From positions 7,482,001-7,546,000 of the forward strand of contig NZ_CP023701.1 of assembly GCF_008704535.1 (NCBI RefSeq): a stretch of 64,000 nt of DNA, given 5' to 3'. The stretch is from Streptomyces subrutilus (GTDB lineage Bacteria; Actinomycetota; Actinomycetes; Streptomycetales; Streptomycetaceae). Both the position numbers and the translations under genes were made by a program. Shown here in pieces: positions 1-8,017 of this stretch (within the stretch, counting starts at the first letter, position 1; each line of letters opens with the position of its first letter). A model generated the notes under the pieces. The model was not told where the DNA came from, did no database searches, and worked only from the letters and a program-made list of their open reading frames with translations.

Positions 1-2
1 CG

Positions 3-875
3 CGGACCGCCTTCGCCGAACGGGACGCGCCGGTGACGGTCGAGGAGGTCCGGGAGGTGCTGCGCGCCACCCAGGACACCGAGCTCGACGTGGCCGAGAT
101 CCGCTACGCGTCCCGGTTCAGCGACGCCAGCCGACAGCTGGAGCACTACCGCCACGGCCGCGTCCTCTTCGCCGGCGACGCCGCCCACATCCACTCGCCG
201 GCCGGCGGCCAAGGGCTCAACCTCGGCGTCCAGGACGCCTTCAACCTCGGCTGGAAGCTCGCCGGCGTCCTGCGCGACGGCACGGACGAGCAGGTGCTGG
301 ACACCTACCACGCCGAGCGCCACCCGGTCGCGGCCCGGGTCCTCACCCTCACCCGCGCCCAGGGCGTGATCATCGGACCGGCGCGCGACGGCGGACTCGC
401 CGAGCTCCGCGACGTCCTCACCGACCTGCTCCGCCTGCCCGAGGCCAACCGCCACATGGCCGGCGCGATGTCCGGCCTCGACCTCCACCACCCCGCCCCC
501 GACGCCGCCGCGCACCCCCTGCTCGGCCTGCGGATGCCCGACCTCGACCTGCACGTCGACGGCGGGACGGTCCGGTACGCCGAACTGGCCCGCACCGGCC
601 GCGGCGTCCTGCTCGACCTCACCGGCGCCCCGCTCACCGCCGCCGACCCCTGGAACGGGCGCATCACGCGCGTGCGGGCCCGGGCGGAAGCCGGCGCGAT
701 CGACGCCGACGCCGTCCTCGTGCGCCCGGACGGACACATCTGCTGGGCCGGCGGCGCGGGCCTGAGCGAGACGCTGACCCGCTGGTTCGGCCCGGCCGAA
801 GCCGGCCCGCGCACCGGACCCCGCCGGGCGGCGGCGGCCGTCGGCGGCCCGGGACCGGAGGCGTACCGGGCCTGA
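3..875 (+). CDS. FAD-dependent monooxygenase, C-terminal part (5' end outside window)
   Basis: The frame is open from the first bases of the window, so the start lies upstream; about 290 residues are visible. The motif GDAAHIHSPAGGQGLNLG followed by QDAFNLGWKLA is the FAD/ribityl-binding DG-type motif of the PheA/TfdB class A flavoprotein hydroxylases. These use NAD(P)H and O2 to hydroxylate aromatic or polyketide substrates in the cytoplasm. The remaining ~190 residues fit the thioredoxin-like C-terminal domain of that family (LLGLRMPDLDL, then VLVRPDGHICW near the end). The N-terminal GxGxxG dinucleotide fold is not in view, so substrate and exact subfamily cannot be judged. No linked gene indicates a pathway. 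Confidence 0.9.
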   Translation, partial: RTAFAERDAPVTVEEVREVLRATQDTELDVAEIRYASRFSDASRQLEHYRHGRVLFAGDAAHIHSPAGGQGLNLGVQDAFNLGWKLAGVLRDGTDEQVLDTYHAERHPVAARVLTLTRAQGVIIGPARDGGLAELRDVLTDLLRLPEANRHMAGAMSGLDLHHPAPDAAAHPLLGLRMPDLDLHVDGGTVRYAELARTGRGVLLDLTGAPLTAADPWNGRITRVRARAEAGAIDADAVLVRPDGHICWAGGAGLSETLTRWFGPAEAGPRTGPRRAAAAVGGPGPEAYRA

Positions 876-1051
876 GCGCGCGCCCGTACGCGCAGGGGCG
901 GCGCGACCCCCGGCACGGGGAGTTCCCGCCGGGCGGCGCCCCGGTACGGCGAAGGGGTGGAAAGCCCGTGCACCCTGATGGGATGGTGGGCCGGGGCTCC
1001 CGTACGGAGCCCCGCTGGCCAGTCCCAGCCTGCCGAGTGGAGGAACCGCGT

Positions 1052-1489
1052 ATGCCGCAGAACCCGACCGTGCTGGCCCAAGGCCTGCTGAACCGGATGG
1101 GACTCGGCGCGGCCGGCGCCGAGCTCGACGCCGGCTCGCCGGTCACCCTCGCCGTCGGCGGGGACCGCCTGATCACGATCATGCGGGTGGAGGACACGCT
1201 CGTCCTCGGCGCGGCCTTCGCCGACCACGACGGGGAGGCCCTGCTGCGCGAGGCCGCCCCGCAGTTGCAGGAGATCGTCGAGAACACCCCGCTGCCCGCC
1301 GCCTTCGCCGCGGGCTCCCTCGTCCTGGACACGGACAGCAGGCCCCCGCGGCTCGGCGGGCACCTGGACCCCGAGGCCGTGACCACGTCCGAGGACGTCG
1401 CCGAAGCGCTCGGCTTCCTCATCAACCTGCTGGACCACACCAGCACGCAACTGGCCCCGGCCCGCCACGATCCCGGACGTGCCGTCTGA
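1052..1489 (+). CDS. small hypothetical protein, CesT-chaperone-like size and make-up
   Basis: The 145-residue protein starts at the ATG preceded by GGAGG at 8-nt spacing; an earlier in-frame ATG at 968 has no ribosome site. It is acidic and soluble, with no signal peptide or membrane segment. It shows a pattern of short strands and helices (LITIMRVEDTLVLGAAF; then EALLREAAPQLQEIVENTPLP; then EDVAEALGFLINLLDHTS). Its size, acidity and helix-strand-helix arrangement resemble the CesT/Tir chaperone-like family seen in actinobacteria, but that is a guess from appearance. An 8-bp stem with a 5-nt loop (993-1013) lies just upstream of the ribosome site and may shape the leader. Confidence 0.75.
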   Translation: MPQNPTVLAQGLLNRMGLGAAGAELDAGSPVTLAVGGDRLITIMRVEDTLVLGAAFADHDGEALLREAAPQLQEIVENTPLPAAFAAGSLVLDTDSRPPRLGGHLDPEAVTTSEDVAEALGFLINLLDHTSTQLAPARHDPGRAV

Positions 1490-1568
1490 AGGGAGTGTCG
1501 GTGCCGGGTCGTAGGGTCGTGCCGACCGGACGCCCGATCCGGCGCTCCCGGAAGGACTTTCAGGACCC

Positions 1569-2243
1569 GTGACCTCGCCGACCGCCGCCACCGACCACGG
1601 CATCGCGCTCACCGAACGCGCCATCGTCGCCGTACGGGCCGCCCCACACCGGCTCGTACTGGACTACAACCGGTTCGCGGGGCCGTGGGTGGACGGGCAG
1701 CCGGAGCCCGTCCCCGCCGAGCTCCTCGCCGGGGCGGTCTTCCCCAGCGGCCGACCGCTGCCGCCCAGCCTGCGGCGTTGGCTGGCGTACGACAGCAGCC
1801 TGCTGCGCCGCTCCGGCTGGTTCCGGCCGGCCGAAGGGCCGTCGCGGTCCTGGGAGTTCGCGCCCCTGCCGCTCGGCGAGCTGGCCGCCGCGGCCCTCGG
1901 CGAGGGGTGGGGCGCGCCGTTCGGAGCGCTGTCGGAGCGCTTCGACGAGTGCTTCCTGCTGCCCGGCGGATCGGACTCCCGGCGCGTGCTGGCCACCGGC
2001 GAGCCCGACGCGTACGGCGAGTACCCGGTGTTCGCGCTCGACGTGGACGACCTGCCCTGCATCGAGTTGATGTACCCGGGGCTGGACGTCTACCTGGCGG
2101 ACACCGCCGGGGTGATCGGCCGCTCGGACAACGGCTATTCCGCGCTGGCCGGGGATCCGCGCTACAGCCGGCGGATGCTCACCCACGCGCGGCACTACCT
2201 GGCGGGCGAGCTGCACGCAGTGTGCCTGGACTGGCCGGAGTAG
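1569..2243 (+). CDS. hypothetical protein, possibly SUKH/SMI1-KNR4-like
   Basis: The 224-residue soluble protein uses a GTG start 79 nt after the preceding gene. It has no signal peptide. The central and C-terminal part (residues ~130-185: ECFLLPGG, then GEYPVFALDVDDLPCIELMYPGLDVYLAD) has the alternating aromatic/acidic strands typical of SMI1/KNR4 (SUKH) immunity-like proteins, but the N-terminal half is unfamiliar. SUKH proteins often neutralise polymorphic toxins; no toxin gene is adjacent, so an immunity role is not supported by context. Codon usage is typical of the window. Confidence 0.75.
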   Translation: MTSPTAATDHGIALTERAIVAVRAAPHRLVLDYNRFAGPWVDGQPEPVPAELLAGAVFPSGRPLPPSLRRWLAYDSSLLRRSGWFRPAEGPSRSWEFAPLPLGELAAAALGEGWGAPFGALSERFDECFLLPGGSDSRRVLATGEPDAYGEYPVFALDVDDLPCIELMYPGLDVYLADTAGVIGRSDNGYSALAGDPRYSRRMLTHARHYLAGELHAVCLDWPE

Positions 2244-2390
2244 CGCGGCGGCGCGGCGGCGGACGGAAACCGCGGCCGCACGGCCCGCACGGCATCCGAC
2301 GGTTCACGACGGCGCACCACAACCACCCTGCCCGTCCCGGCGAGGACAGTGGTGAGGGCCACCCCCGGCCGCGCTCCGTACGGACAGGTC

Positions 2391-3605
2391 CTACGCGCGG
2401 CGCTCGAACGTGAGGTCGCGGGCCGATTCCAGGGCCGTGGCCAAGGCGCCCAGCAGGACCGCGTCGTCGCCCAGCGCGCTGGCCACCACCGGCGTACGCA
2501 GCGGGGTGATGGCCCGCAGGGTGTCCTGGAGGGGGCGCAGCAACAGATCGGCGCTGCGCCCGATGCCGCCGCCGAGCACCACCAGGTCGGGGTCGAACAG
2601 GGCGGCGACCACGGCCACCGCGTGGGCCAGGCGGGCGGCTTCGAGCTCGACCGCCGCGACGGCGGCCGGATCGCCCGCGCGGGCGGCCTCGAAGACCCGC
2701 CGCGCGGTGAGCGCGCCGGTCATCCCGTGCGCCCGGGCCGACTCGACGACCGCGTGGCCGGACGCCGCGCCCTCCAGGGACCCGGACCCGTCGCGGCCCG
2801 TGCCGTCGCCGATGCCGGGAGCCGCCTGCCACGGCACGAACCCGATCTCGCCGGCGCCGCCGTGGGCGCCCTTGAACAGCCGCCCCCCGGACACCACTCC
2901 GACCCCGAGACCCGTGCCGACCAGCAGGTAGGCGAAGAGCCGGCTGCCCGCTCCGATGCCCGAGGTGTACTCGCCGAGGGCCGCGAGGTTGGCGTCGTTG
3001 TGCACCGACAGCGGCAGGTCCAGCCCCTGCCGCATCCGGTCGAACAGCCCCGACTTGCCCCAGCCCGGCAGCTGGTTCGCGTACCTGACCTGGCCGGTCT
3101 CCTCGTCGTACACACCGGGCGTGCCCACCGCGGCCTGGGCCACGCGCGCCGCGGGCACCCCAGAACCGGCGATCAGACCGCGGGCCGTGGCGACCACCAG
3201 ATCGGCCATGGCGCCCGAGGTGCGCGCCCGGTTGCGCACGTCGGAACGGGCGACGACCGTACCGGCGAGGTCGGCGAGCGCCACCCGCAGCCAGGAACGT
3301 CCGATGTCGATGCCGAGAACGTACCCGGCCGTCGGGTCCGGCTCGTAGAGCACGGCGGTCCGACCGCGTCCGGGCGCGATCCGCCCCGCCTCACGGACCA
3401 GGCCCGCCTGTTCGAGGGAGGCCAGCGCGCTGGACACGGTGGGCTTCGACAGGCCCGTCAGGCGGGCCAGTTCGGCGCGCGAGTTCGATCCCGTGGCGCG
3501 CAGCCGGTCGAGCAGGAGCCGTTCGTTGGTGCTGCGCAGGAGCGGGGGGTTCCAGGGGCGGCGGGCGGCGTCGTCTCTGCTGGTCACCGGCTCATTGTCG
3601 GTCAT
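2391..3605 (-). CDS. ROK family transcriptional regulator / sugar kinase-like protein
   Basis: The protein has 404 residues from the ATG at 3605 (MTDNEPVTSRDD). Residues ~25-75 form a winged helix-turn-helix (RAELARLTGLSKPTVSSALASLEQAGLV). The rest is a ROK sugar-kinase fold with the phosphate motif GIDIGRSWLRVALADLAG and GTGLGVGVV. The ROK zinc signature CxCGxxGC is absent where it would follow HGGAGEIGFVPW, so zinc binding in the usual way is doubtful. It probably binds a sugar or sugar phosphate and represses carbohydrate genes. A ROK-type palindrome lies 252 nt upstream at 3857-3877, in the space shared with the divergent secreted CBM2 protein. The frame stays open upstream to 3926 and includes a signal-peptide-like stretch (see findings); the start chosen gives the normal family length. 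Confidence 0.9.
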   Translation of the reverse strand: MTDNEPVTSRDDAARRPWNPPLLRSTNERLLLDRLRATGSNSRAELARLTGLSKPTVSSALASLEQAGLVREAGRIAPGRGRTAVLYEPDPTAGYVLGIDIGRSWLRVALADLAGTVVARSDVRNRARTSGAMADLVVATARGLIAGSGVPAARVAQAAVGTPGVYDEETGQVRYANQLPGWGKSGLFDRMRQGLDLPLSVHNDANLAALGEYTSGIGAGSRLFAYLLVGTGLGVGVVSGGRLFKGAHGGAGEIGFVPWQAAPGIGDGTGRDGSGSLEGAASGHAVVESARAHGMTGALTARRVFEAARAGDPAAVAAVELEAARLAHAVAVVAALFDPDLVVLGGGIGRSADLLLRPLQDTLRAITPLRTPVVASALGDDAVLLGALATALESARDLTFERRA

Positions 3606-4411
3606 GGGGCGGGTGACCGGAGGGCGGCGGCCCCATGGACGGGTGCCGACGCGACCCGGGCACCCCTGCCCGGGCACGGGTGTATGGGTGCACGGGGCCG
3701 TCGGCGGAGCAGCCGCCGTTGACGGCGAGAGGGGCGGGGCGGCGAGGCTCAGGAGCAGGAGCAGGGCGACCGTGCGGGGTCGTGGCAGCGGTGCGGCAGC
3801 GGGCCGGATACGTGGGGCGTGCACGGTTGTCTCCATCCCGTTGACGTTCCGGCGTCCGTAAGGAAAGTTTCCTAACGACATGGAACAACAGCGTCCACCG
3901 GAGGTGCACAAGGGCCGCGCAAGCACGCGACCAAGGCGGACCGATAGGTGAGTCCGAGACGGTCATCGCAGGCCCGGACGCGCGTCAGCGTGATGTGTCC
4001 GGGCCGCCCCCCACCCCCACTCCTCATTCCTCCCCCCCCCACAGATTTCAGGAGCTTCGTTGTCCCCACGATGGAGAGCCGCCGCCCCGGGCAGCGCCAC
4101 GACCGTGCCGCCGGGCCCGGGCGACGCGGACGCCCGCCCCGCCGGCCCCTTCCCCCCACCTCCCGTCACCGCGTCCGCCGCCAACCGCCGGGCCCCGGTG
4201 CGGGGTGACGCCCCGTGGCGGCCTGACCTCCGCCTCCGCGCGATCGGGACCGAGATCACGGGCTCGCACCCGATCGTCACCTCCGGCCTGCCGGCCGGAG
4301 CCGAGGTCTCCCGCGGTCTCGCCCGGTGCCGGGAGCGGTCCTCCGGTTCCCACGCCACGGGCCTGGGACTTCCGTCCCGCCTCACCATCCGACAGCGATA
4401 GGAGGACCACC
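3606..4411. other. long divergent intergenic region, regulatory; one doubtful short ORF
   Basis: About 800 bases lie between the ROK regulator (minus) and the secreted CBM2 protein (plus). The region holds the palindrome at 3857-3877 and C-rich tracts, including nine consecutive C residues near 4029-4040. There is a plus-strand open frame from a TTG at 4060 to 4401 (113 codons). That frame is G/C-rich at third positions but has no recognisable domain, and it ends just before the next ribosome site. I would not call it a gene without expression data. On the minus strand the frame of the ROK gene runs unbroken to 3926. Confidence 0.5.
3857..3877. promoter_or_regulatory. ROK-type operator palindrome
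   Basis: This is a 21-bp inverted repeat centred on G3867: arms AGGAAA and TTTCCT flank the centre, then one mismatched pair (3860/3874), then three more matching pairs (3857-3859 with 3875-3877). A/T-rich palindromes of the form GGAAA-N-TTTCC upstream of carbohydrate genes are known targets of ROK regulators. It sits between a ROK gene and a secreted carbohydrate-binding protein, so autoregulation plus control of that protein is the natural reading (inference). Confidence 0.6.
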
Positions 4412-5875
4412 ATGCGCAGAGCGATACCGGGTGCCCTGACGGCCGCACTCGCCGCCCTCGTCATCGCGGTACTGCCGGGCCTGCCGGCCCACGCGGCCGC
4501 GCCCCGGCTCACCGCGACGACCGTGCAGACGTCGGTGTGGAGCACCGGCTACGGCGCCGACGTCGTGGTGTCGAACGGCGGGGACGCCGCGTCCGCGAGC
4601 TGGGTCGTCTCGTTCGACCTGCCCGTCGGCACGGCGGTCGCCGGACACTGGTCGGCGGTGAAGACGCAGGACGGGCAGCACTACACCTTCACCAACGCCG
4701 GCTACAACGGTGACGTCGCCCCCGGCGGCCGGGAGACCTTCGGGTTCAACGCCAGCGGTCCGGGACTCCCGCTCAACTGCACGGTCAACGGCTCCCCGTG
4801 CGCCGGCGCCCCCACCACTCCGACGCCCACCCCGACTCCGCCCACGCCGACCCCGAGCCCGACTGTTCCCACCCCCACCCCCACCCCCACCGTCCCCGCA
4901 GGCCCGGTGGTCGAGGTCGCGACCGCCGCCCAGCTGACGAGCGCGCTCGCCGCTGCCGTGCCCGGGCAGACCATCCGGCTCGCCCCGGGGGAGTACCGCG
5001 GCGCCTTCGCGGCCGTCCGGGCCGGCACCGCGGCCAAGCCGATCACGCTCACCGGCCCGCGCACCGCCGTGCTCGTCAACGACGGCCCGTCCGGCGAGGC
5101 CCCCTCCTGCCCGGTCCCCACGGTCGGCTGGGACCCGGGGTACGGGCTGTGGCTCTACGGGGCCCCGTACTGGAACCTCAGCGGCTTCACCGTCAAGGAC
5201 TCCAAGAAGGGAGTCGTCCTGGACGACGCGCACCACGTCACGATCGACGGGCTGTACGTCCACCACGTCGAGGAGGAGGGCGTGCACTTCCGGCGCTCCT
5301 CGGCCGACGGCGTCCTGCGCAACTCCGTCGTCGAGTACACCGGCCTGGTCCAGCCCGGGTACGGCGAGGGCGTCTACCTCGGCTCCGCCGGCTCCAACTG
5401 GGGCTGCCACGGCAACTCCGGCGGCGTGGACCGCTCCGACCGGGTGCTGGTGGAGAACAACCGGATCGGGCCGTACGTCGCGGCCGAGGCCGTCGACGTC
5501 AAGGAGGGCACCTTCGGCGGGACGATCCGGGGCAACACCTTCGACGGCCGGGGGATCAGCGGCCAGAACTCCGCCGACTCGTGGATCGACGTCAAGGGCG
5601 TCGACTACCTGATCCAGGGCAACAGGGGGACCTTCGCCCCGCCCGGAACCTTCGCCAACGGCTACGAGACGCACAACCCGGCCACCACCCCCGCCTTCCC
5701 CAACGGGTGCGGCACGGTGTGGCGGGACAACGCCTCGGACCTGGGCGGCGTCGGCGCGTACGCGGTCAAGGTCACCTCCACCTCGAAGTGCGCCGGCCGG
5801 CCCAACGTCGTGCACTCCTCCAACACGGTGACGGGAGCGGTGAGCGGACTGACCAACGTCCCCGTCACGCCGTAG
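4412..5875 (+). CDS. secreted CBM2 - parallel beta-helix protein (polysaccharide lyase-like)
   Basis: The protein has 487 residues and an AGGAGG site 6 nt before the ATG. Residues 1-~29 are a signal peptide ending PAHAAA. Residues ~32-130 are a family 2 cellulose-binding module (conserved TANxG-like strands, WSAVKTQDGQHYTFTNAGYNG, paired Cys at CTVNGSPC). A Pro/Thr linker spans ~132-163. The rest, beginning VVEVATAAQLTSALAAAVPGQTIRLAPGEYRG, is a right-handed parallel beta-helix of the kind found in pectate lyase-like proteins and nitrous oxidase accessory (NosD-like) repeats. It probably acts outside the cell on a plant polysaccharide, with the CBM2 anchoring it to cellulose. The catalytic residues cannot be assigned by eye, so lyase activity is inferred only. 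Expression is probably controlled by the upstream ROK operator. Confidence 0.88.
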   Translation: MRRAIPGALTAALAALVIAVLPGLPAHAAAPRLTATTVQTSVWSTGYGADVVVSNGGDAASASWVVSFDLPVGTAVAGHWSAVKTQDGQHYTFTNAGYNGDVAPGGRETFGFNASGPGLPLNCTVNGSPCAGAPTTPTPTPTPPTPTPSPTVPTPTPTPTVPAGPVVEVATAAQLTSALAAAVPGQTIRLAPGEYRGAFAAVRAGTAAKPITLTGPRTAVLVNDGPSGEAPSCPVPTVGWDPGYGLWLYGAPYWNLSGFTVKDSKKGVVLDDAHHVTIDGLYVHHVEEEGVHFRRSSADGVLRNSVVEYTGLVQPGYGEGVYLGSAGSNWGCHGNSGGVDRSDRVLVENNRIGPYVAAEAVDVKEGTFGGTIRGNTFDGRGISGQNSADSWIDVKGVDYLIQGNRGTFAPPGTFANGYETHNPATTPAFPNGCGTVWRDNASDLGGVGAYAVKVTSTSKCAGRPNVVHSSNTVTGAVSGLTNVPVTP

Positions 5876-5900
5876 CACGGGCGCGACACCCGCTACGGCC

Positions 5901-5930
5901 CGGTCCCCGTCCACTGCGAGGACGGGGCCG
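5901..5930. terminator. bidirectional hairpin terminator
   Basis: A stem of CGGTCCCCGTCC with GGACGGGGCCG (one bulged base) closes a 7-nt loop between the convergent genes ending at 5875 and 5938. There is no T-tract, as is usual for streptomycete terminators. Confidence 0.75.
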
Positions 5931-5937
5931 GAGCGGG

Positions 5938-6225
5938 TCAGCCGACGGCCCGGTCCGGCATGTGCTGCTCGGTGCCGTCGACCTCCCAGCTGCACCACAG
6001 CGCGGACGGCACGATGTGAGCCTGGCGGACCATGACCCGGAAGGGGCGGCCGGGATCCGACGGCAGGGTGCCGGTCAGCACGGTCGTCCCGGCGGCGTGC
6101 TCCTTCGCGTAGGCCACGACCTCGCCGTCGACGAGGAGCTCGATCTCGCCGGCCGAGCCCGGCCCGACGTTCACGGCGATCGAGTGGGCCCCGTGGTCCA
6201 CACGGAAGTGGTGGCTGCGGTTCAT
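5938..6225 (-). CDS. small hypothetical protein (beta-rich)
   Basis: The 95-residue protein has a GGAGGT ribosome site 5 nt before the ATG at 6225. It has no signal peptide or transmembrane segment. Alternating strands (HHFRVDHGAHSIAVNVGPG; IELLVDGEVVAYAKE; TTVLTGTLPSDPGRPFRVMVR; ALWCSWEVDG) suggest a single small beta-sandwich. I do not recognise the family. It is transcribed away from the decayed PepSY gene and toward the CBM2 gene, so it appears to be a single-gene unit ending at the shared terminator. Confidence 0.75.
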   Translation of the reverse strand: MNRSHHFRVDHGAHSIAVNVGPGSAGEIELLVDGEVVAYAKEHAAGTTVLTGTLPSDPGRPFRVMVRQAHIVPSALWCSWEVDGTEQHMPDRAVG

Positions 6226-6353
6226 GGGGCACCTCCACGGTGTCGCGACGGCCGCGCGGCCACCGCGTCCGGTGTGGTCCGGCGCCGTCTTCACGTCCGG
6301 CTCACTCCCAGTGTGCGGGCGGGTCGAGGGTGTCGGCCATTTCTGAACCCGCC

Positions 6354-6380
6354 TTCAGGTTGCTTCAGGGACGGTTCAGG
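6354..6380 (+). promoter_or_regulatory. three TTCAGG direct repeats, OmpR-type response regulator site
   Basis: TTCAGG occurs at 6354, 6364 and 6375, a 10- then 11-bp phasing on one face of the helix. Direct repeats spaced ~11 bp are typical sites for OmpR/PhoB-class response regulators. The site is ~70 nt upstream of the decayed PepSY gene; intact PepSY genes are often paired with such two-component systems. No response regulator gene of this class is in the window. Confidence 0.5.
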
Positions 6381-6451
6381 CACCGCTCGCAGAGTGGAGG
6401 CAGCGCAGGCCGCGGACGCGGCGGGCGGCACGATCCACACGGGAGAACACG

Positions 6452-6735
<284 letters not shown>

Positions 6736-6891
6736 CCAAGGGGGAGGTCCGCAGGCCGTCGGGCAACTTCGGCCGCGACTTCCACCCCTGGTCCCAGCTC
6801 GTATCGTCGACCTCCCGTCTGCGCCGGCGGGGTCTCGACACGACGTCGACGACACTCCCCAGGACGACCCCGCGGTGCGGACACCGGCCGG

Positions 6892-7266
6892 TCACCCCGC
6901 GCGCTCGGCGGCGCTCCGCTCCACGCAGAACTCGTTGCCCTCCGGGTCCGCCAGGGTGACCCAGCCGGTGCCGTCGGGCCTGCGGTGGTCCCCGACCACC
7001 GTGGCCCCGAGGGCGACGATCCGTTCGACCTCCTCGTCCCGCGTGCGGTCCTGGGGCTGGAGGTCCACGTGCACCCGGTTCTTGACGGTCTTCGCGTCGG
7101 CGACCGTGACGAACAGCAGCGCGGTGCCCGGCGCGGTGACCGTGGCCTCGGGGTCGCCGGGGAAGTCGTCGTCGGCGAGCGCCCCGTCCAGCACGCCGGC
7201 CCAGAAGCGGGCCAGACCGTAGGCGTCGGAGGAGTCGATGGTGAGGTGTCGTACGAGGGATGCCAT
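6892..7266 (-). CDS. VOC (glyoxalase/bleomycin-resistance fold) protein
   Basis: The protein has 124 residues from the ATG at 7266 (MASLVRHLTIDSSDAYGLARFWAGVLDG); an in-frame GTG three codons upstream is possible. It has two beta-alpha-beta-beta-beta halves with the typical VOC features: LTIDSSDAYGLARFW, then NRVHVDLQPQDR in the middle, and WVTLADPEGNEFCVE at the C-terminus (metal-ligand Glu position). Members bind metal and catalyse vicinal-oxygen chemistry or sequester antibiotics; this subfamily (glyoxalase_6-like) mostly has no assigned substrate. It is a single gene, with no clear ribosome site. Confidence 0.85.
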   Translation of the reverse strand: MASLVRHLTIDSSDAYGLARFWAGVLDGALADDDFPGDPEATVTAPGTALLFVTVADAKTVKNRVHVDLQPQDRTRDEEVERIVALGATVVGDHRRPDGTGWVTLADPEGNEFCVERSAAERAG

Positions 7267-7309
7267 GCGCCGCACTATCGGACAGGCCCACGGCCCCTGT
7301 CCAACGAGA

Positions 7310-7425
7310 TCCGGGCCACGACGGCCTGGCGACTACGGCTCGCCGACCACGGCCCGCCACCGGCGGCCCGGTGACTACGGCCGGGCCACTACGCCCGGGC
7401 CACGACGGCCGGGTGACGGGCCAGG
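7310..7425. repeat. degenerate ~14-bp tandem repeat
   Basis: Imperfect copies of a unit resembling GTGACTACGGCCGG (variants GCCACTACGCCCGG, GCCACGACGGCCGG, CGACTACGGCTCG) run through this intergenic stretch between the VOC gene and the zinc-finger gene. I see no coding frame with a plausible protein. Confidence 0.45.
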
Positions 7426-7534
7426 GCTGTTCGGCCGCCCTCCCGGCACCGCCCCCGGCCGTGTGTGATGGTCTGGAGCCGCGACGCACGCCCGGGCACG
7501 GGCCCGGCTCGCCCGACGGCCCCCGGAGGCTGCG

Positions 7535-7798
7535 ATGACCACACCGCCCGATCCCCACCTCGCGCTCGTCCGGCCCGTGGTCCCCGCGACCCCCGAAGGG
7601 TGCGAGGACTGCCTGCGCCTGGGCACCCCGTGGGTCCACCTCAGGCTCTGCCTCACCTGCGGCCACGTCGGCTGCTGCGACTCCTCGCCGCTGCGGCACG
7701 CGCGGGGCCACGCGGCGAGCGCCGCGCATCCGATCGTGCGGTCCTTCGAACCGGGCGAGGACTGGCGCTGGTGCTTCGTCCACGAGGCCCTGGCCTGA
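7535..7798 (+). CDS. UBP-type zinc finger protein
   Basis: The 87-residue protein has GGAGG upstream of its ATG. It is essentially one ZnF-UBP domain: CEDCLRLGTPWVHLRLCLTCGHVGCCDSS then HARGHAASAAHPIVRSFEPGEDWRWCFV. The Cys and His ligands of the cross-braced zinc fold and the Gly-His-Val-Gly-Cys turn are all present. In eukaryotes this domain binds the free C-terminal Gly-Gly of ubiquitin. Stand-alone bacterial copies are common in actinobacteria and their partner is not established; Pup or ubiquitin-like proteins are sometimes suggested. No proteasome gene is nearby. Confidence 0.9.
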   Translation: MTTPPDPHLALVRPVVPATPEGCEDCLRLGTPWVHLRLCLTCGHVGCCDSSPLRHARGHAASAAHPIVRSFEPGEDWRWCFVHEALA

Positions 7799-8017
7799 GC
7801 ACGAGCGGCCCGGGGCGGCCCACCCCCGCCGCATCGTCGCCGGGGCAAGGCCGTTCAGCGGCCCGTCGTCCACCGCGCGCACGTTCCGGACCGTCAAGTC
7901 CCCCTCCCCTCTGCGGGGATGCGCCGCGCAGGACGGCCGACGGCAACGCGCCGTCCGGGCGGGCGGGCCGGTCTCCCGGTTTTCCCCGGGCACCGCGTGC
8001 AGCGGTACGGTCTCCTC

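Noticed and set aside
4060..4401. 113-codon ORF between the ROK operator and the CBM2 gene
   Set aside because: TTG start, no domain and no support beyond third-position bias; kept only as a note in the intergenic entry.
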